This document shows, in pieces, positions 1 to 7,078 of a stretch of DNA of 8,443 bases. The notes under the pieces were generated by a model that was given only the letters and a program-made list of their open reading frames with translations, searched no databases and was not told where the DNA came from. A program made the position numbers and the translations under genes. The stretch is from an uncultured Haemophilus sp. (GTDB lineage: Bacteria; Pseudomonadota; Gammaproteobacteria; Enterobacterales; Pasteurellaceae), in contig CABSZQ010000035.1 in NCBI GenBank assembly GCA_902482195.1, forward strand, positions 1 through 8,443. The letters are read 5' to 3'. The stretch's first letter is position 1; each line of letters opens with the position of its first letter.

Positions 1-118
1 AGGCTACATCTTGGCCTCGTATGCTAAATTAAATTCTTTATCTAATCGACTTTAGTGGAACATTATAATCGAATTATTAAAAAAATAATGTGCATTTAAA
101 CAAAATACCATTTTAATC

Positions 119-431
<313 letters not shown>

Positions 432-447
432 TTTAGAAATAAAAGAA

Positions 448-476
448 AAGCCGATATGTTGATATCGGCTTTTTTT
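448..476 (+). terminator. Intrinsic terminator of infA
   Basis: AAGCCGATAT (448-457) pairs perfectly with ATATCGGCTT (462-471) around a GTTG loop and runs into an uninterrupted T tract (470-476). It begins 17 bases after the infA stop and separates infA from the rpsF promoter. Confidence 0.93.
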
Positions 477-498
477 GTTTGAAAAGCGTACAAATTAT

Positions 499-526
499 TT
501 GAAGTCTGGAAAAAAATCTGTATAAT
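499..526 (+). promoter_or_regulatory. Sigma-70 promoter of the rpsF operon
   Basis: TTGAAG (499-504) and a perfect TATAAT (521-526) are separated by 16 bases. Transcription would start near 533, giving a leader of about 88 bases that contains the folded region described at 536-615. The site lies just after the infA terminator, as expected for a separate ribosomal-protein operon. Confidence 0.85.
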
Positions 527-535
527 CAGCACCCT

Positions 536-615
536 TAGCCACGTTCATTTTTTCGTTCCTTGCCTTTGCAGATTGGTGGCTAGTCTACGTCAAAGGCTGA
601 TTAACCCGTAAGGAG
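536..615 (+). promoter_or_regulatory. Structured rpsF leader, candidate S6:S18-binding RNA motif
   Basis: The leader folds from the sequence as follows. TTCCTT (556-561) pairs with AAGGAG (610-615), which is the rpsF Shine-Dalgarno. GCCTTTG (562-568) pairs perfectly with CAAAGGC (591-597). A small inner stem joins 570-575 to 581-586. A 12-base bulge (598-609) on the 3' side contains ACCCGT, with CCG at 606-608. From established work, the rpsF mRNA leader of many bacteria carries a motif with a bulged CCG that imitates the 16S rRNA site of S18 and is bound by the S6:S18 complex as feedback control. The position, the CCG bulge and the sequestered ribosome-binding site fit; the assignment is by inspection, not by covariance model. 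Confidence 0.65.
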
Positions 616-620
616 CAGTA

Positions 621-984
621 ATGCGTCACTACGAAATCGTGTTTATGGTTCATCCGGACCAAAGCGAGCAAGTACCAGGTATGATCGAACGTTACACAGG
701 TTCTGTTAAAGAAGCTGGTGGTCAAGTTCATCGCCTAGAAGATTGGGGTCGTCGTCAATTAGCGTACCCAATTAACAAATTACACAAAGCACACTATGTG
801 CTTATGAATGTAGAAGCGCCTCAACAAGTCATCGACGAGCTAGAAACGACTTTCCGTTATAACGATGCTGTATTACGCAGTCTTGTTATCCATACTAAGC
901 ACGCCGTAACCGAAGCGTCCCCAATGAAAGCGGCTAAAGAAGAACGTAAACCTTTAGCTGAAGTTGAAAACAACGATTTTGAGG

Positions 985-998
<14 letters not shown>
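621..998 (+). CDS. rpsF: 30S ribosomal protein S6
   Basis: Ribosomal protein S6, 125 residues, forms a heterodimer with S18 on the 30S platform and binds the central domain of 16S rRNA. The N-terminal [18 protein letters not shown], the central [22 protein letters not shown] and [12 protein letters not shown] are diagnostic. The tail is acidic and ends in EDAEE, shorter than the E. coli tail. In E. coli such a C-terminus is extended with glutamates by RimK, and this tail is compatible with that although rimK is not in the window. The ATG follows AAGGAG at 610-615. It is the first gene of the rpsF-priB-rpsR-rplI operon and probably the point of feedback control by S6:S18. Its last 14 bases overlap priB. 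Confidence 0.98.
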
Positions 999-1553
<555 letters not shown>

Positions 1554-1567
1554 GAAGGAGTTAGGAA

Positions 1568-2017
1568 ATGCAAGTAATTCTTTTAGATAAAATCGTTCAC
1601 CTAGGTAACGTAGGTGATCAAGTTAATGTTAAATCTGGTTTCGCTCGTAACTTCTTAATCCCACAAGGTAAAGCGGTTATGGCAACTAAAGCTAACATTG
1701 AACACTTTGAAACTCGTCGTGCAGAGTTAGAAGCAGCGGCAGCAGCAAGTTTAGCAGCAGCTCAAGCTCGTGCAGCACAAGTGACTGCATTAGGTTCTGT
1801 AACTATCGCATCTAAAGCTGGTGAGGAAGGCCGTTTATTCGGTGCAATCACTACTCGTGATGTAGCAGAAGCAGTAACTGCAGCAGGCGTTGAAATTGCG
1901 AAAAGCGAAGTTCGTTTACCAAACGGTCCAATCCGTACTCTTGGTGACCACGATGTTCGTTTCCAACTTCACGGCGAAGTATTTGCAACATTAGATGTTA
2001 TCGTTGTTGCAGAATAA
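1568..2017 (+). CDS. rplI: 50S ribosomal protein L9
   Basis: L9, 149 residues, is the same length as E. coli L9. It binds 23S rRNA near the L1 stalk and reaches over to the next ribosome, supporting reading-frame maintenance. The N-domain (1 to about 50) begins [24 protein letters not shown] and contains the [11 protein letters not shown] signature. A long Ala-rich linking helix follows (about 53-78), then a C-domain with [33 protein letters not shown] and the terminal VVAE. AAGGAG (1555-1560), seven bases before the ATG, supports the start. It is the last gene of the operon and is closed by a strong terminator. No anomaly is seen. Confidence 0.98.
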   Translation: MQVILLDKIVHLGNVGDQVNVKSGFARNFLIPQGKAVMATKANIEHFETRRAELEAAAAASLAAAQARAAQVTALGSVTIASKAGEEGRLFGAITTRDVAEAVTAAGVEIAKSEVRLPNGPIRTLGDHDVRFQLHGEVFATLDVIVVAE

Positions 2018-2040
2018 TTATCAAAGTTTTTGATAAAAGA

Positions 2041-2066
2041 AAACCCGACGTAATGTCGGGTTTTTT
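2041..2066 (+). terminator. Intrinsic terminator of the rpsF operon
   Basis: AAACCCGAC (2041-2049) pairs perfectly with GTCGGGTTT (2055-2063) around GTAAT, followed by a T tract to 2066 and further T-rich sequence. It begins 24 bases after the rplI stop. Confidence 0.94.
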
Positions 2067-2111
2067 GTTTTTCTAGATTAAGAAAATATTTTGGTTATTC
2101 GTTGAGAATAA

Positions 2112-2141
2112 AAAAGTGCGGTCATTTTTGACCGCACTTTT
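2112..2141. terminator. Inverted pair of uptake sequences, probable bidirectional terminator
   Basis: Two Haemophilus uptake cores face each other: AAGTGCGGT at 2114-2122 and ACCGCACTT at 2131-2139. The full arms AAAAGTGCGGTCA (2112-2124) and TGACCGCACTTTT (2129-2141) are perfectly complementary around four T. Each strand therefore reads as a 13-bp hairpin with T-rich flanks. It lies between the convergent rplI and frdD genes, 23 bases after the frdD stop on the minus strand, and is the only candidate terminator for frdABCD. Paired uptake sequences used as terminators are well known in Haemophilus. Confidence 0.9.
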
Positions 2142-2163
2142 ATTATCAATTTAGTGTTTTAAA

Positions 2164-2508
2164 TTACAAACCTAATACAGCAAATAATACCCAGATTGTG
2201 TAAATCATGGCTAAGCCGTAAAAGATAAATCCGCCTGCTGGCACGTGGATTTTAAGATCGTGCATCGCATGATGGATACGGTGTAAACCACACCACATAG
2301 GGAAAATTGTTAAAACTAAGATAACTAATTTTCCGATCCAAGAATAAGCGAATGTAATTAAGTTATGTGGATCAATTAATCCGAATGGTAACAATAAACC
2401 AAGGATTAAGATCACAACAGGGAAGAAAATCGCACTGACAGTCCCGCCAGCACCAAACATCAACCATACTGGTGGTTCACCAGAGCGTTTTGGATTTTGA
2501 TCGACCAT
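2164..2508 (-). CDS. frdD: Fumarate reductase membrane anchor subunit D
   Basis: FrdD, 114 residues, is one of two hydrophobic subunits that hold FrdAB on the cytoplasmic face of the inner membrane and help form the menaquinol sites. Three membrane segments are visible: about 17-41, 57-76 and 94-112. The conserved stretch [18 protein letters not shown] (76-93) between the second and third is a close match to E. coli FrdD. It is slightly shorter than the E. coli protein (119), mainly at the N-terminus. GGGAGAG lies just ahead of the ATG, and frdC ends 11 bases upstream. It is the last gene of frdABCD, and its terminator is the uptake-sequence hairpin beyond the stop. Confidence 0.96.
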   Translation of the reverse strand: MVDQNPKRSGEPPVWLMFGAGGTVSAIFFPVVILILGLLLPFGLIDPHNLITFAYSWIGKLVILVLTIFPMWCGLHRIHHAMHDLKIHVPAGGFIFYGLAMIYTIWVLFAVLGL

Positions 2509-2519
2509 TTTTTCTCTCC

Positions 2520-2930
2520 CTACATATAAACTAAAATTAATGCGATAACACTAATCACAGCGGTAACTGCCCAAAGTGCATTTCTTAACACGTGATGTGG
2601 TAAACGTTCATTTTTAACAATGATGTTCATCACTTTTGGTGTCATCACGAAATAAGTTGCAGTGTGATATAAGGTCGCAATTAATGTGATGATATTTAAG
2701 AACACCACAATTGGATTTCTTAAGAAGCCAATGAAATCAACAATACCTAAGCCTGGTACAGGATTGCTTGCAAGGCAAAGTACACCGTAAAGCAATACGA
2801 TACAGAACCATACGGCAAAGATAGAGGTTGCTTCACGCACCATATAAGCTTTGTAGAAATCCAATTTTTGCCACCAAGTAGCCGTCATTGGGCGAACATA
2901 TTTTTTGCGTTTACTTACTGTTACTGACAT
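2520..2930 (-). CDS. frdC: Fumarate reductase membrane anchor subunit C
   Basis: FrdC, 136 residues, is the second membrane anchor of the heme-free quinol:fumarate reductase. The N-terminal [21 protein letters not shown] matches the family. Three membrane helices are expected at about 35-55, 70-94 and 118-135. Residues known to matter for menaquinol oxidation in E. coli have equivalents: Glu33 in VREATS (E. coli Glu29 in mature numbering) and His89 in LYHTATYF (E. coli His82). The nearby E. coli Trp86 is replaced by Tyr93. Translation starts after GGGGAAG, ten bases beyond the frdB stop, consistent with a single frdABCD transcript. Confidence 0.96.
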   Translation of the reverse strand: MSVTVSKRKKYVRPMTATWWQKLDFYKAYMVREATSIFAVWFCIVLLYGVLCLASNPVPGLGIVDFIGFLRNPIVVFLNIITLIATLYHTATYFVMTPKVMNIIVKNERLPHHVLRNALWAVTAVISVIALILVYM

Positions 2931-2940
2931 ATTCTTCCCC

Positions 2941-3711
2941 TTAGCCTTTTGGTTTTAGCATTGAGATAACATAATCTTTGGCACTTTCCACTTTGCCTTG
3001 GTTGATTGCAGAAGCTGGATCCACGTGTTTTGGACACACTTCAGAACAATAACCAACGAAAGTACAGCTCCAAACACCGTTTTTACCATTTAATAATGGC
3101 ATACGTTGTGCTTTACCATGGTCACGGTTATCAAGGTTGTAACGGTGTGCCATTGTAATCGCTGCAGGGCCTAAGAATTCAGGGTTTAAACCAAATTGTG
3201 GACAAGCCGCATAGCATAAACCACAGTTGATACACATTGAGAATTGACGATATTTTTCAAGTTGTGCCGGCGTTTGTTTAGTACGGCTGACTTGCAATTC
3301 TTTTGATGGATGTGGTTTACCATCTAATGCTGGTGCTTCGTTACCAATAATATAAGGTTTAATTGCCTCTAAACTTTCGATAAAGTGGCTTAAATCAACC
3401 ACTAAGTCGCGTTCAATAGGGAAGTTTGCTAATGGTTCAATACGCATATGGCCGCTGTAATCACGTAAGAACGTTTTACAAGCCAATTTAGGTTTGTTAT
3501 TCACCATCATCCCACAAGAACCGCAGATCGCCATACGGCAAGACCAGCGATAAGAAAGAGACGGTTCAAGTTTATCTTTAATGTAACCTAACGCATCTAA
3601 AAGAGAAGTTTGGTTATCATAAGGTACTTGATAAGAGCTTAAATGTGGCTCTTGATCATTTTCTGGGTTGTAGCGTAATACTTCTACAGTCATTACCGGT
3701 GAATTAGCCAT
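2941..3711 (-). CDS. frdB: Fumarate reductase iron-sulfur subunit
   Basis: FrdB, 256 residues, carries electrons from menaquinol at FrdCD to the flavin of FrdA through three iron-sulfur clusters. Ligands are visible for [2Fe-2S] (Cys58, 63, 66 and 78) and for the [4Fe-4S] and [3Fe-4S] clusters ([12 protein letters not shown] with Cys160, 163, 166 and 170, then Cys216, 222 and 226 in [17 protein letters not shown]). It is 12 residues longer than E. coli FrdB because of a longer linker around residues 123-147. I chose the ATG at 3711, giving [11 protein letters not shown], because AAGGAG at 3719-3724 fits it. The longer open frame upstream only reads frdA sequence in another frame. The first eight bases overlap the frdA end (ATGGCTAA), suggesting coupled translation and equal A:B amounts. 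Confidence 0.97.
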   Translation of the reverse strand: MANSPVMTVEVLRYNPENDQEPHLSSYQVPYDNQTSLLDALGYIKDKLEPSLSYRWSCRMAICGSCGMMVNNKPKLACKTFLRDYSGHMRIEPLANFPIERDLVVDLSHFIESLEAIKPYIIGNEAPALDGKPHPSKELQVSRTKQTPAQLEKYRQFSMCINCGLCYAACPQFGLNPEFLGPAAITMAHRYNLDNRDHGKAQRMPLLNGKNGVWSCTFVGYCSEVCPKHVDPASAINQGKVESAKDYVISMLKPKG

Positions 3712-5503
3712 TTGCTTGCTCCTTAGCTTTCGCAGCCGCTTCTGCCGCTTCTGCTTCAGCACCATAAACACGTTTTGCTGGTTGAGATTTAGTGATTTTC
3801 ACCGGACTGTATTCAATACGCGGTGCATCATCGCCATTGTAGTAAGCAAGGGTGTGTTTTAAATAATTCACATCATCACGTTCAGTGTAGTCTAAGCGTT
3901 GGTGTGCACCACGAGACTCTTTACGTTCAATTGCAGAGTTGGCAATAGATTGTGCCACATCAAGGATGTAACCTAATTCTACAGTGTAAAGCACATCGGT
4001 ATTGAATACGCTTGAACGGTCTGCAACACGAATACGTTTATAACGTTCTTTAAGCTCAGCAATTTTATCTACTGCTTTTTGCATGCTTTCTTGGTCACGG
4101 TAGATACCACAACCTTCTTCCATCACAGTACCCATTTCGTCACGGATTTCAGACCAAGACTCATTACCTTCTTGGTTATAAAGTGCTTCAAGGCGAGCCA
4201 CAACATCTTGCGCTTGAGCATCAACTGCTGCACGGTTTGCTGGTTGTGCTTCCGCTGCACGTTGTGCGGCATATTCACCGGCAACACGGCCTAAAACCAC
4301 TAATTCTGCAAGTGAGTTAGAACCTAAACGGTTTGCACCGTGTAAACCAGAAGAAGCACATTCACCCACAGCAAATAACCCTTTAATGCGAGTTTCGCTG
4401 TTGAAATCCACTTCGATACCACCCATGGTGTAGTGAACAACTGGACGAACTGGAATTGGTTCATTAACTGGGTTTACACCTTCATAAGCACTTGCTAATT
4501 CACAAATGAATGGAAGACGCTCATGTAAATATTTTTCACCTAGGTGACGTAAGTCAAGGTGAACCACATCAACACCTTTTGCCGTTTTTAAGGTGTTACC
4601 TTTTTTCCATTCTTGCCAGAACGCTTGTGAAACTTTATCACGTGGACCAAGTTCCATATATTTGTTTTCAGGTTTACCGATTGGGGTTTCAGGACCTAGA
4701 CCATAATCTTGTAAATAACGGTAGCCGTTTTTATTCACTAAGATACCGCCTTCACCACGACAACCTTCAGTCATTAAGATACCGGTGTTCGGTAAGCCGG
4801 TTGGGTGGTATTGAACGAATTCCATATCACGAAGAGGAACACCATGACGATATGCCATTGATAAGCCATCACCTGTTACGATACCGCCGTTGGTATTGAA
4901 TTTAAATGCACGACAACCACCGCCCGTTGCAATCACAACCGCATTTGCGTTGATTTGAACAAGTGTACCTTCCATCATATTCATCGCAACCATACCACGA
5001 GCGTGACCATCATCAACTAAGATGTCTAAAACGAAGTGCTCGTCAAAGCGTTGAATTTGTGGATATTGAATGGATGTTTGGAAAAGAGTATGTAATAAGT
5101 GGAAACCGGTTTTATCTGCTGCGAACCAAGTACGCTCGATTTTCATCCCACCGAAACGACGCACGTTTACATCACCATCGGCTTTACGGCTCCAAGGGCA
5201 GCCCCAACGTTCAAGTTGAGTCATTTCCACTGGAGAATGTTCAACGAAGTATTCCACCACATCTTGTTCACATAACCAGTCACCACCGGCAACGGTATCG
5301 TGGAAGTGTTTATCGTAGGAATCTTCCTCTTTAATTACTGCGGCCGCACCACCTTCTGCTGCAACCGTATGGCTACGCATAGGATAAACCTTAGAAACTA
5401 ATGCGATCTTTAAGTTAGGGTTTGCTTCTGCTGCTGCAATTGCTGCACGTAAACCGCCGCCACCAGCGCCAACAATAGCAATATCGACATTAACCGTTTG
5501 CAC
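3704..5503 (-). CDS. frdA: Fumarate reductase flavoprotein subunit
   Basis: FrdA, 599 residues, is the catalytic subunit that reduces fumarate to succinate with covalently bound FAD in anaerobic respiration. With the start below, the dinucleotide-binding motif [10 protein letters not shown] lies at 12-21. His45 in [10 protein letters not shown] is the flavin-linking histidine. The active-site set of the E. coli enzyme is present as His233, Glu246, Arg288, His357 and Arg392. I chose the GTG at 5503 because TGGAGG (5509-5514) is correctly spaced and the result begins [12 protein letters not shown], matching E. coli MQTFQADLAIVG. The longer frame from 5515 starts at a TTG inside that Shine-Dalgarno. 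The Ala/Lys-rich C-terminus ends at the frdB overlap. Oxygen control through an upstream FNR-like site is likely. Confidence 0.97.
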   Translation of the reverse strand: MQTVNVDIAIVGAGGGGLRAAIAAAEANPNLKIALVSKVYPMRSHTVAAEGGAAAVIKEEDSYDKHFHDTVAGGDWLCEQDVVEYFVEHSPVEMTQLERWGCPWSRKADGDVNVRRFGGMKIERTWFAADKTGFHLLHTLFQTSIQYPQIQRFDEHFVLDILVDDGHARGMVAMNMMEGTLVQINANAVVIATGGGCRAFKFNTNGGIVTGDGLSMAYRHGVPLRDMEFVQYHPTGLPNTGILMTEGCRGEGGILVNKNGYRYLQDYGLGPETPIGKPENKYMELGPRDKVSQAFWQEWKKGNTLKTAKGVDVVHLDLRHLGEKYLHERLPFICELASAYEGVNPVNEPIPVRPVVHYTMGGIEVDFNSETRIKGLFAVGECASSGLHGANRLGSNSLAELVVLGRVAGEYAAQRAAEAQPANRAAVDAQAQDVVARLEALYNQEGNESWSEIRDEMGTVMEEGCGIYRDQESMQKAVDKIAELKERYKRIRVADRSSVFNTDVLYTVELGYILDVAQSIANSAIERKESRGAHQRLDYTERDDVNYLKHTLAYYNGDDAPRIEYSPVKITKSQPAKRVYGAEAEAAEAAAKAKEQANG

Positions 5504-5540
5504 GATATCCTCCAATCAATAGAAAGTAAAAAAATAAAAC

Positions 5541-5559
5541 GCCCTAAATTAATAGGGGC
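5541..5559 (-). promoter_or_regulatory. Hairpin plus U-rich tract in the frdA leader, possible attenuator
   Basis: Read on the minus strand, GCCCCTA (5559-5553) pairs with TAGGGC (5546-5541), with one bulged C, around a six-base loop. It is followed directly by GTTTTATTTTTTTAC. That is the form of a weak intrinsic terminator, placed 37 bases before the frdA start codon. The stem is short, so it may only be a leader hairpin or chance. Confidence 0.3.
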
Positions 5560-5633
5560 ATGTTGCCATTCTGCCATTTTTGTTTACAAATTAGTAACTT
5601 TTTTTCCCGAATAAACAGATAAAATATCAAAAG

Positions 5634-5649
5634 TGTGATCTAACTCAAA
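5634..5649. promoter_or_regulatory. FNR/CRP-like dyad in the frdA-epmA control region
   Basis: On the plus strand TGTGA (5634-5638), six bases, then TCAAA matches the CRP pattern TGTGA-N6-TCACA in eight of ten positions. Read on the minus strand towards frdA, the same dyad is TTGAG-TTAG-ATCAC, eight of ten positions of the FNR pattern TTGAT-N4-ATCAA. frd operons are FNR-activated in E. coli and related bacteria. A weak -10 (minus-strand TTTATT, 5615-5610) lies roughly where an FNR-dependent start would need it. Which regulator binds cannot be settled from sequence. Confidence 0.5.
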
Positions 5650-5715
5650 AAAGTTAATTTTTTATATATTTATAGATGATAACCGTTTGCGTTTAAGAAT
5701 GATTTAGTCGGATTA

Positions 5716-5744
5716 TTGAGTTAAAAATCAGTCTTGTTTACAAT
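5716..5744 (+). promoter_or_regulatory. Sigma-70 promoter of epmA
   Basis: TTGAGT (5716-5721) and TACAAT (5739-5744) are separated by exactly 17 bases, each one or two bases from consensus. The predicted start near 5751 leaves a leader of about 32 bases before epmA. Confidence 0.8.
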
Positions 5745-5782
5745 AGCCTAATTCATTTTAAACGTGAAAAACGGAGAAAAAA

Positions 5783-6766
5783 ATGACCGCACTTAGCGAT
5801 AAAAAAACAGAATGGCAACCTTCCGCATCAATTAAAAACTTATTGGCGAGAGCCAAAATTATTGCTGATATTCGCCAGTTCTTTACTGAACGTGGATTAC
5901 TAGAAGTAGAAACTCCAGTTTTAAGTGAATTTGGCGTGACGGATCTTCATCTTTCCACCTTTAATACAGAATTTGTTGCACCTTTTGATGAACTGTCGAA
6001 AACGCTCTGGCTTTCCACAAGTCCGGAATATCACATGAAGCGTTTACTGGCGGCAGGCAGTGGACCGATCTTTCAAATTGGCAAAGTATTCCGTAATGAA
6101 GAAGCAGGGAATCGCCATAATCCGGAATTCACCATGCTCGAATGGTATCGACCGCACTTTGACATGTATCGTCTGATGAATGAAGTGGATGATTTGTTAC
6201 AACAGATCCTGGATTGTAAACCCGCAGAAACCTTAAGTTATCAGTTTGTCTTCCAAGAATATGTCGGATTAGATCCATTATCAGCCACTCGTCAAGAGCT
6301 GGTGGAAGCGGCGCGTAAACACAACTTCATGGCAGATGAAGATGAAGATCGTGATACCTTATTACAATTTCTATTCAGTGAAGTGGTGGAGCCGAAAATC
6401 GGACAAGAGGCGCCTGTTGCGGTTTATCATTTCCCTTCTTCCCAAGCCGCGCTTGCACAGCTTAGCCCAGAAGATAGCCGTGTGGCAGAACGTTTTGAGT
6501 TCTATTATAAAGGCTTAGAGTTAGCTAACGGTTTCCATGAGCTCACGGATGCACGTGAACAACAATACCGTTTTGAAAAAGACAATCGCCTACGGGAAAA
6601 AGCAGGTTTGCCACAGCGTGAAATTGACTATCGTTTTCTCGGGGCTTTACAAGCAGGCATTCCAAATACTTCTGGTGTGGCTTTAGGGGTCGATCGTCTA
6701 ATTATGATTGCATTAGGTGCTGAAAGTATTAAAGAAGTGATTTCATTTTCGGTGGAATGTGCTTAG
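5783..6766 (+). CDS. epmA: Elongation factor P (R)-beta-lysine ligase
   Basis: EpmA (also GenX, PoxA or YjeA), 327 residues, is a class II lysyl-tRNA-synthetase-like enzyme without a tRNA anticodon domain. It activates (R)-beta-lysine with ATP and joins it to a conserved lysine of elongation factor P. Class II motifs are visible: motif 1 around residues 33-45 ([13 protein letters not shown]), motif 2 at 103-121 (FRNEE... PEFTMLEW) and motif 3 around 298-306 (GVALGVDRL, Arg305). The length is that of E. coli EpmA (325), and the missing N-terminal OB domain separates it from LysS. GGAG at 5773-5776 supports the ATG. Residues 2-4 (TAL) are encoded by an uptake sequence, and another lies at 6151-6159. 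It diverges from frdA, the enterobacterial arrangement. Its partner EpmB and EF-P are not in the window. Confidence 0.97.
   Translation: MTALSDKKTEWQPSASIKNLLARAKIIADIRQFFTERGLLEVETPVLSEFGVTDLHLSTFNTEFVAPFDELSKTLWLSTSPEYHMKRLLAAGSGPIFQIGKVFRNEEAGNRHNPEFTMLEWYRPHFDMYRLMNEVDDLLQQILDCKPAETLSYQFVFQEYVGLDPLSATRQELVEAARKHNFMADEDEDRDTLLQFLFSEVVEPKIGQEAPVAVYHFPSSQAALAQLSPEDSRVAERFEFYYKGLELANGFHELTDAREQQYRFEKDNRLREKAGLPQREIDYRFLGALQAGIPNTSGVALGVDRLIMIALGAESIKEVISFSVECA
5786..5794 (-). repeat. DNA uptake signal sequence at the epmA start
   Basis: ACCGCACTT is the core AAGTGCGGT on the minus strand, at codons 2-4 of epmA. Its A/T-rich extension on the minus strand (CATTTTTTT) is the epmA start codon and the A run between it and the ribosome-binding site. 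Confidence 0.9.
6151..6159 (-). repeat. DNA uptake signal sequence inside epmA
   Basis: ACCGCACTT is a perfect nine-base core on the minus strand, within epmA codons 123-126 (RPHF). The flanking A/T runs of the extended motif are weak here. Confidence 0.8.
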
Positions 6767-6875
6767 TTTGTTTAAAAAATATTCATTATTCCTTCTGGAA
6801 TAAATCAAAAAGAAGAATAAATTGCTCAAAATAGAGCGATCATTGTATAGACAAAATTCTGAAAAGTTCGATGTG

Positions 6876-6909
6876 AAAGGATGTTTTTGATTAAAAAATA
6901 TCCTTTTTT
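6876..6909 (+). terminator. Intrinsic terminator downstream of epmA
   Basis: AAAGGATGTTTTT (6876-6888) pairs along all 13 positions (one G-U) with AAAAATATCCTTT (6894-6906) around GATTA, and the run of six T ends at 6909. It is 109 bases past the epmA stop, an unusually long 3' untranslated stretch. Confidence 0.75.
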
Positions 6910-6919
6910 GCGCAAAAAA

Positions 6920-6935
6920 TGTGATCTTGATCCGA
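6920..6935 (+). promoter_or_regulatory. CRP-like site upstream of the porin promoter
   Basis: TGTGATCT (6920-6927) followed by TGATCCGA (6928-6935) matches 13 of 16 positions of the palindromic CRP consensus TGTGATCTAGATCACA. The flanks AAAA and TTTT also fit. Its centre is about 69 bases before the predicted transcription start, a distance used by CRP at class I promoters. The binding is inferred. Confidence 0.5.
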
Positions 6936-6962
6936 TTTTAGAAAATTGAAATGGATCCTCCA

Positions 6963-6990
6963 TTGACACCATAGGTTTATTTTGTAATAT
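6963..6990 (+). promoter_or_regulatory. Porin promoter
   Basis: A perfect -35 TTGACA (6963-6968) and TAATAT (6985-6990) are separated by 16 bases. Transcription would begin near 6997. A small dyad, ATGGA-TCC-TCCAT (6951-6963), abuts the -35 and could be an operator or chance. Confidence 0.75.
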
Positions 6991-7009
6991 TTGCGGCGTC
7001 TATTTCGGA

Positions 7010-7053
7010 GATTGAACTTTTTTATGAAAAATTGTTTCAATCAAAAATCGTAG
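7010..7053 (+). promoter_or_regulatory. Folded porin leader with a nine-codon reading frame
   Basis: GATTGAA (7010-7016) pairs with TTCAATC (7036-7042), and the interior TTTTT/AAAAA can extend the hairpin. The loop region carries an ATG (7024) opening nine codons, MKNCFNQKS, that stop at 7051-7053, 25 bases before the porin ATG. GGAG (7007-7010) lies 13 bases ahead, further than ideal. Leader hairpins that stabilise porin messages are known, but translation of this frame is unproven. Confidence 0.35.
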
Positions 7054-7078
7054 GTAACAACCAAAAGGAATAACAATT

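Larger units (their letters stand above)
6767..7078. other. 312-base gap between epmA and the porin gene
   Basis: No gene is supported here. After the epmA stop come a weak dyad (TTATTCC 6786-6792, GGAATAA 6797-6803, with no T tract on the plus strand), a long A/T-rich terminator (6876-6909), a CRP-like site (6920-6935), the porin promoter (6963-6990) and an approximately 82-base leader that can fold. A poor promoter-like pair (TTGCTC 6822-6827, TATAGA 6846-6851, 18-base spacer) ahead of the terminator is not strong enough to call a small RNA. Confidence 0.7.

Noticed and set aside
2..55. Open frame from the left edge ending in TAG at 53-55
   Set aside because: Only 17 codons, open to the window edge, with no recognisable protein sequence; it could be the tail of an upstream gene, but nothing supports that.
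964..984. Extension of priB to a TTG at 964
   Set aside because: It adds seven residues not seen in PriB; the ATG at 985 gives the usual length.
3712..3771. Extension of frdB to an upstream start at 3771
   Set aside because: The added residues ([10 protein letters not shown]...) are frdA sequence read in another frame, and AAGGAG at 3719-3724 fits the ATG at 3711.
4079..5334. Plus-strand open frames opposite frdA (4079-4294, 4510-4899, 4963-5334)
   Set aside because: They are antisense shadows of a strongly conserved coding sequence, with His/Arg-rich unfamiliar proteins and no ribosome-binding or family support.
5504..5515. Extension of frdA to a TTG at 5515
   Set aside because: This TTG lies in the Shine-Dalgarno of the GTG at 5503, and the GTG start matches the family N-terminus.
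5583..5596. NarP-like inverted heptamers (TTAC-N6-GTAA on the minus strand)
   Set aside because: The spacing does not match the known 7-2-7 arrangement and only one heptamer fits.
6336..6518. Second plus-strand frame inside epmA
   Set aside because: Out-of-frame shadow of epmA with no family resemblance.
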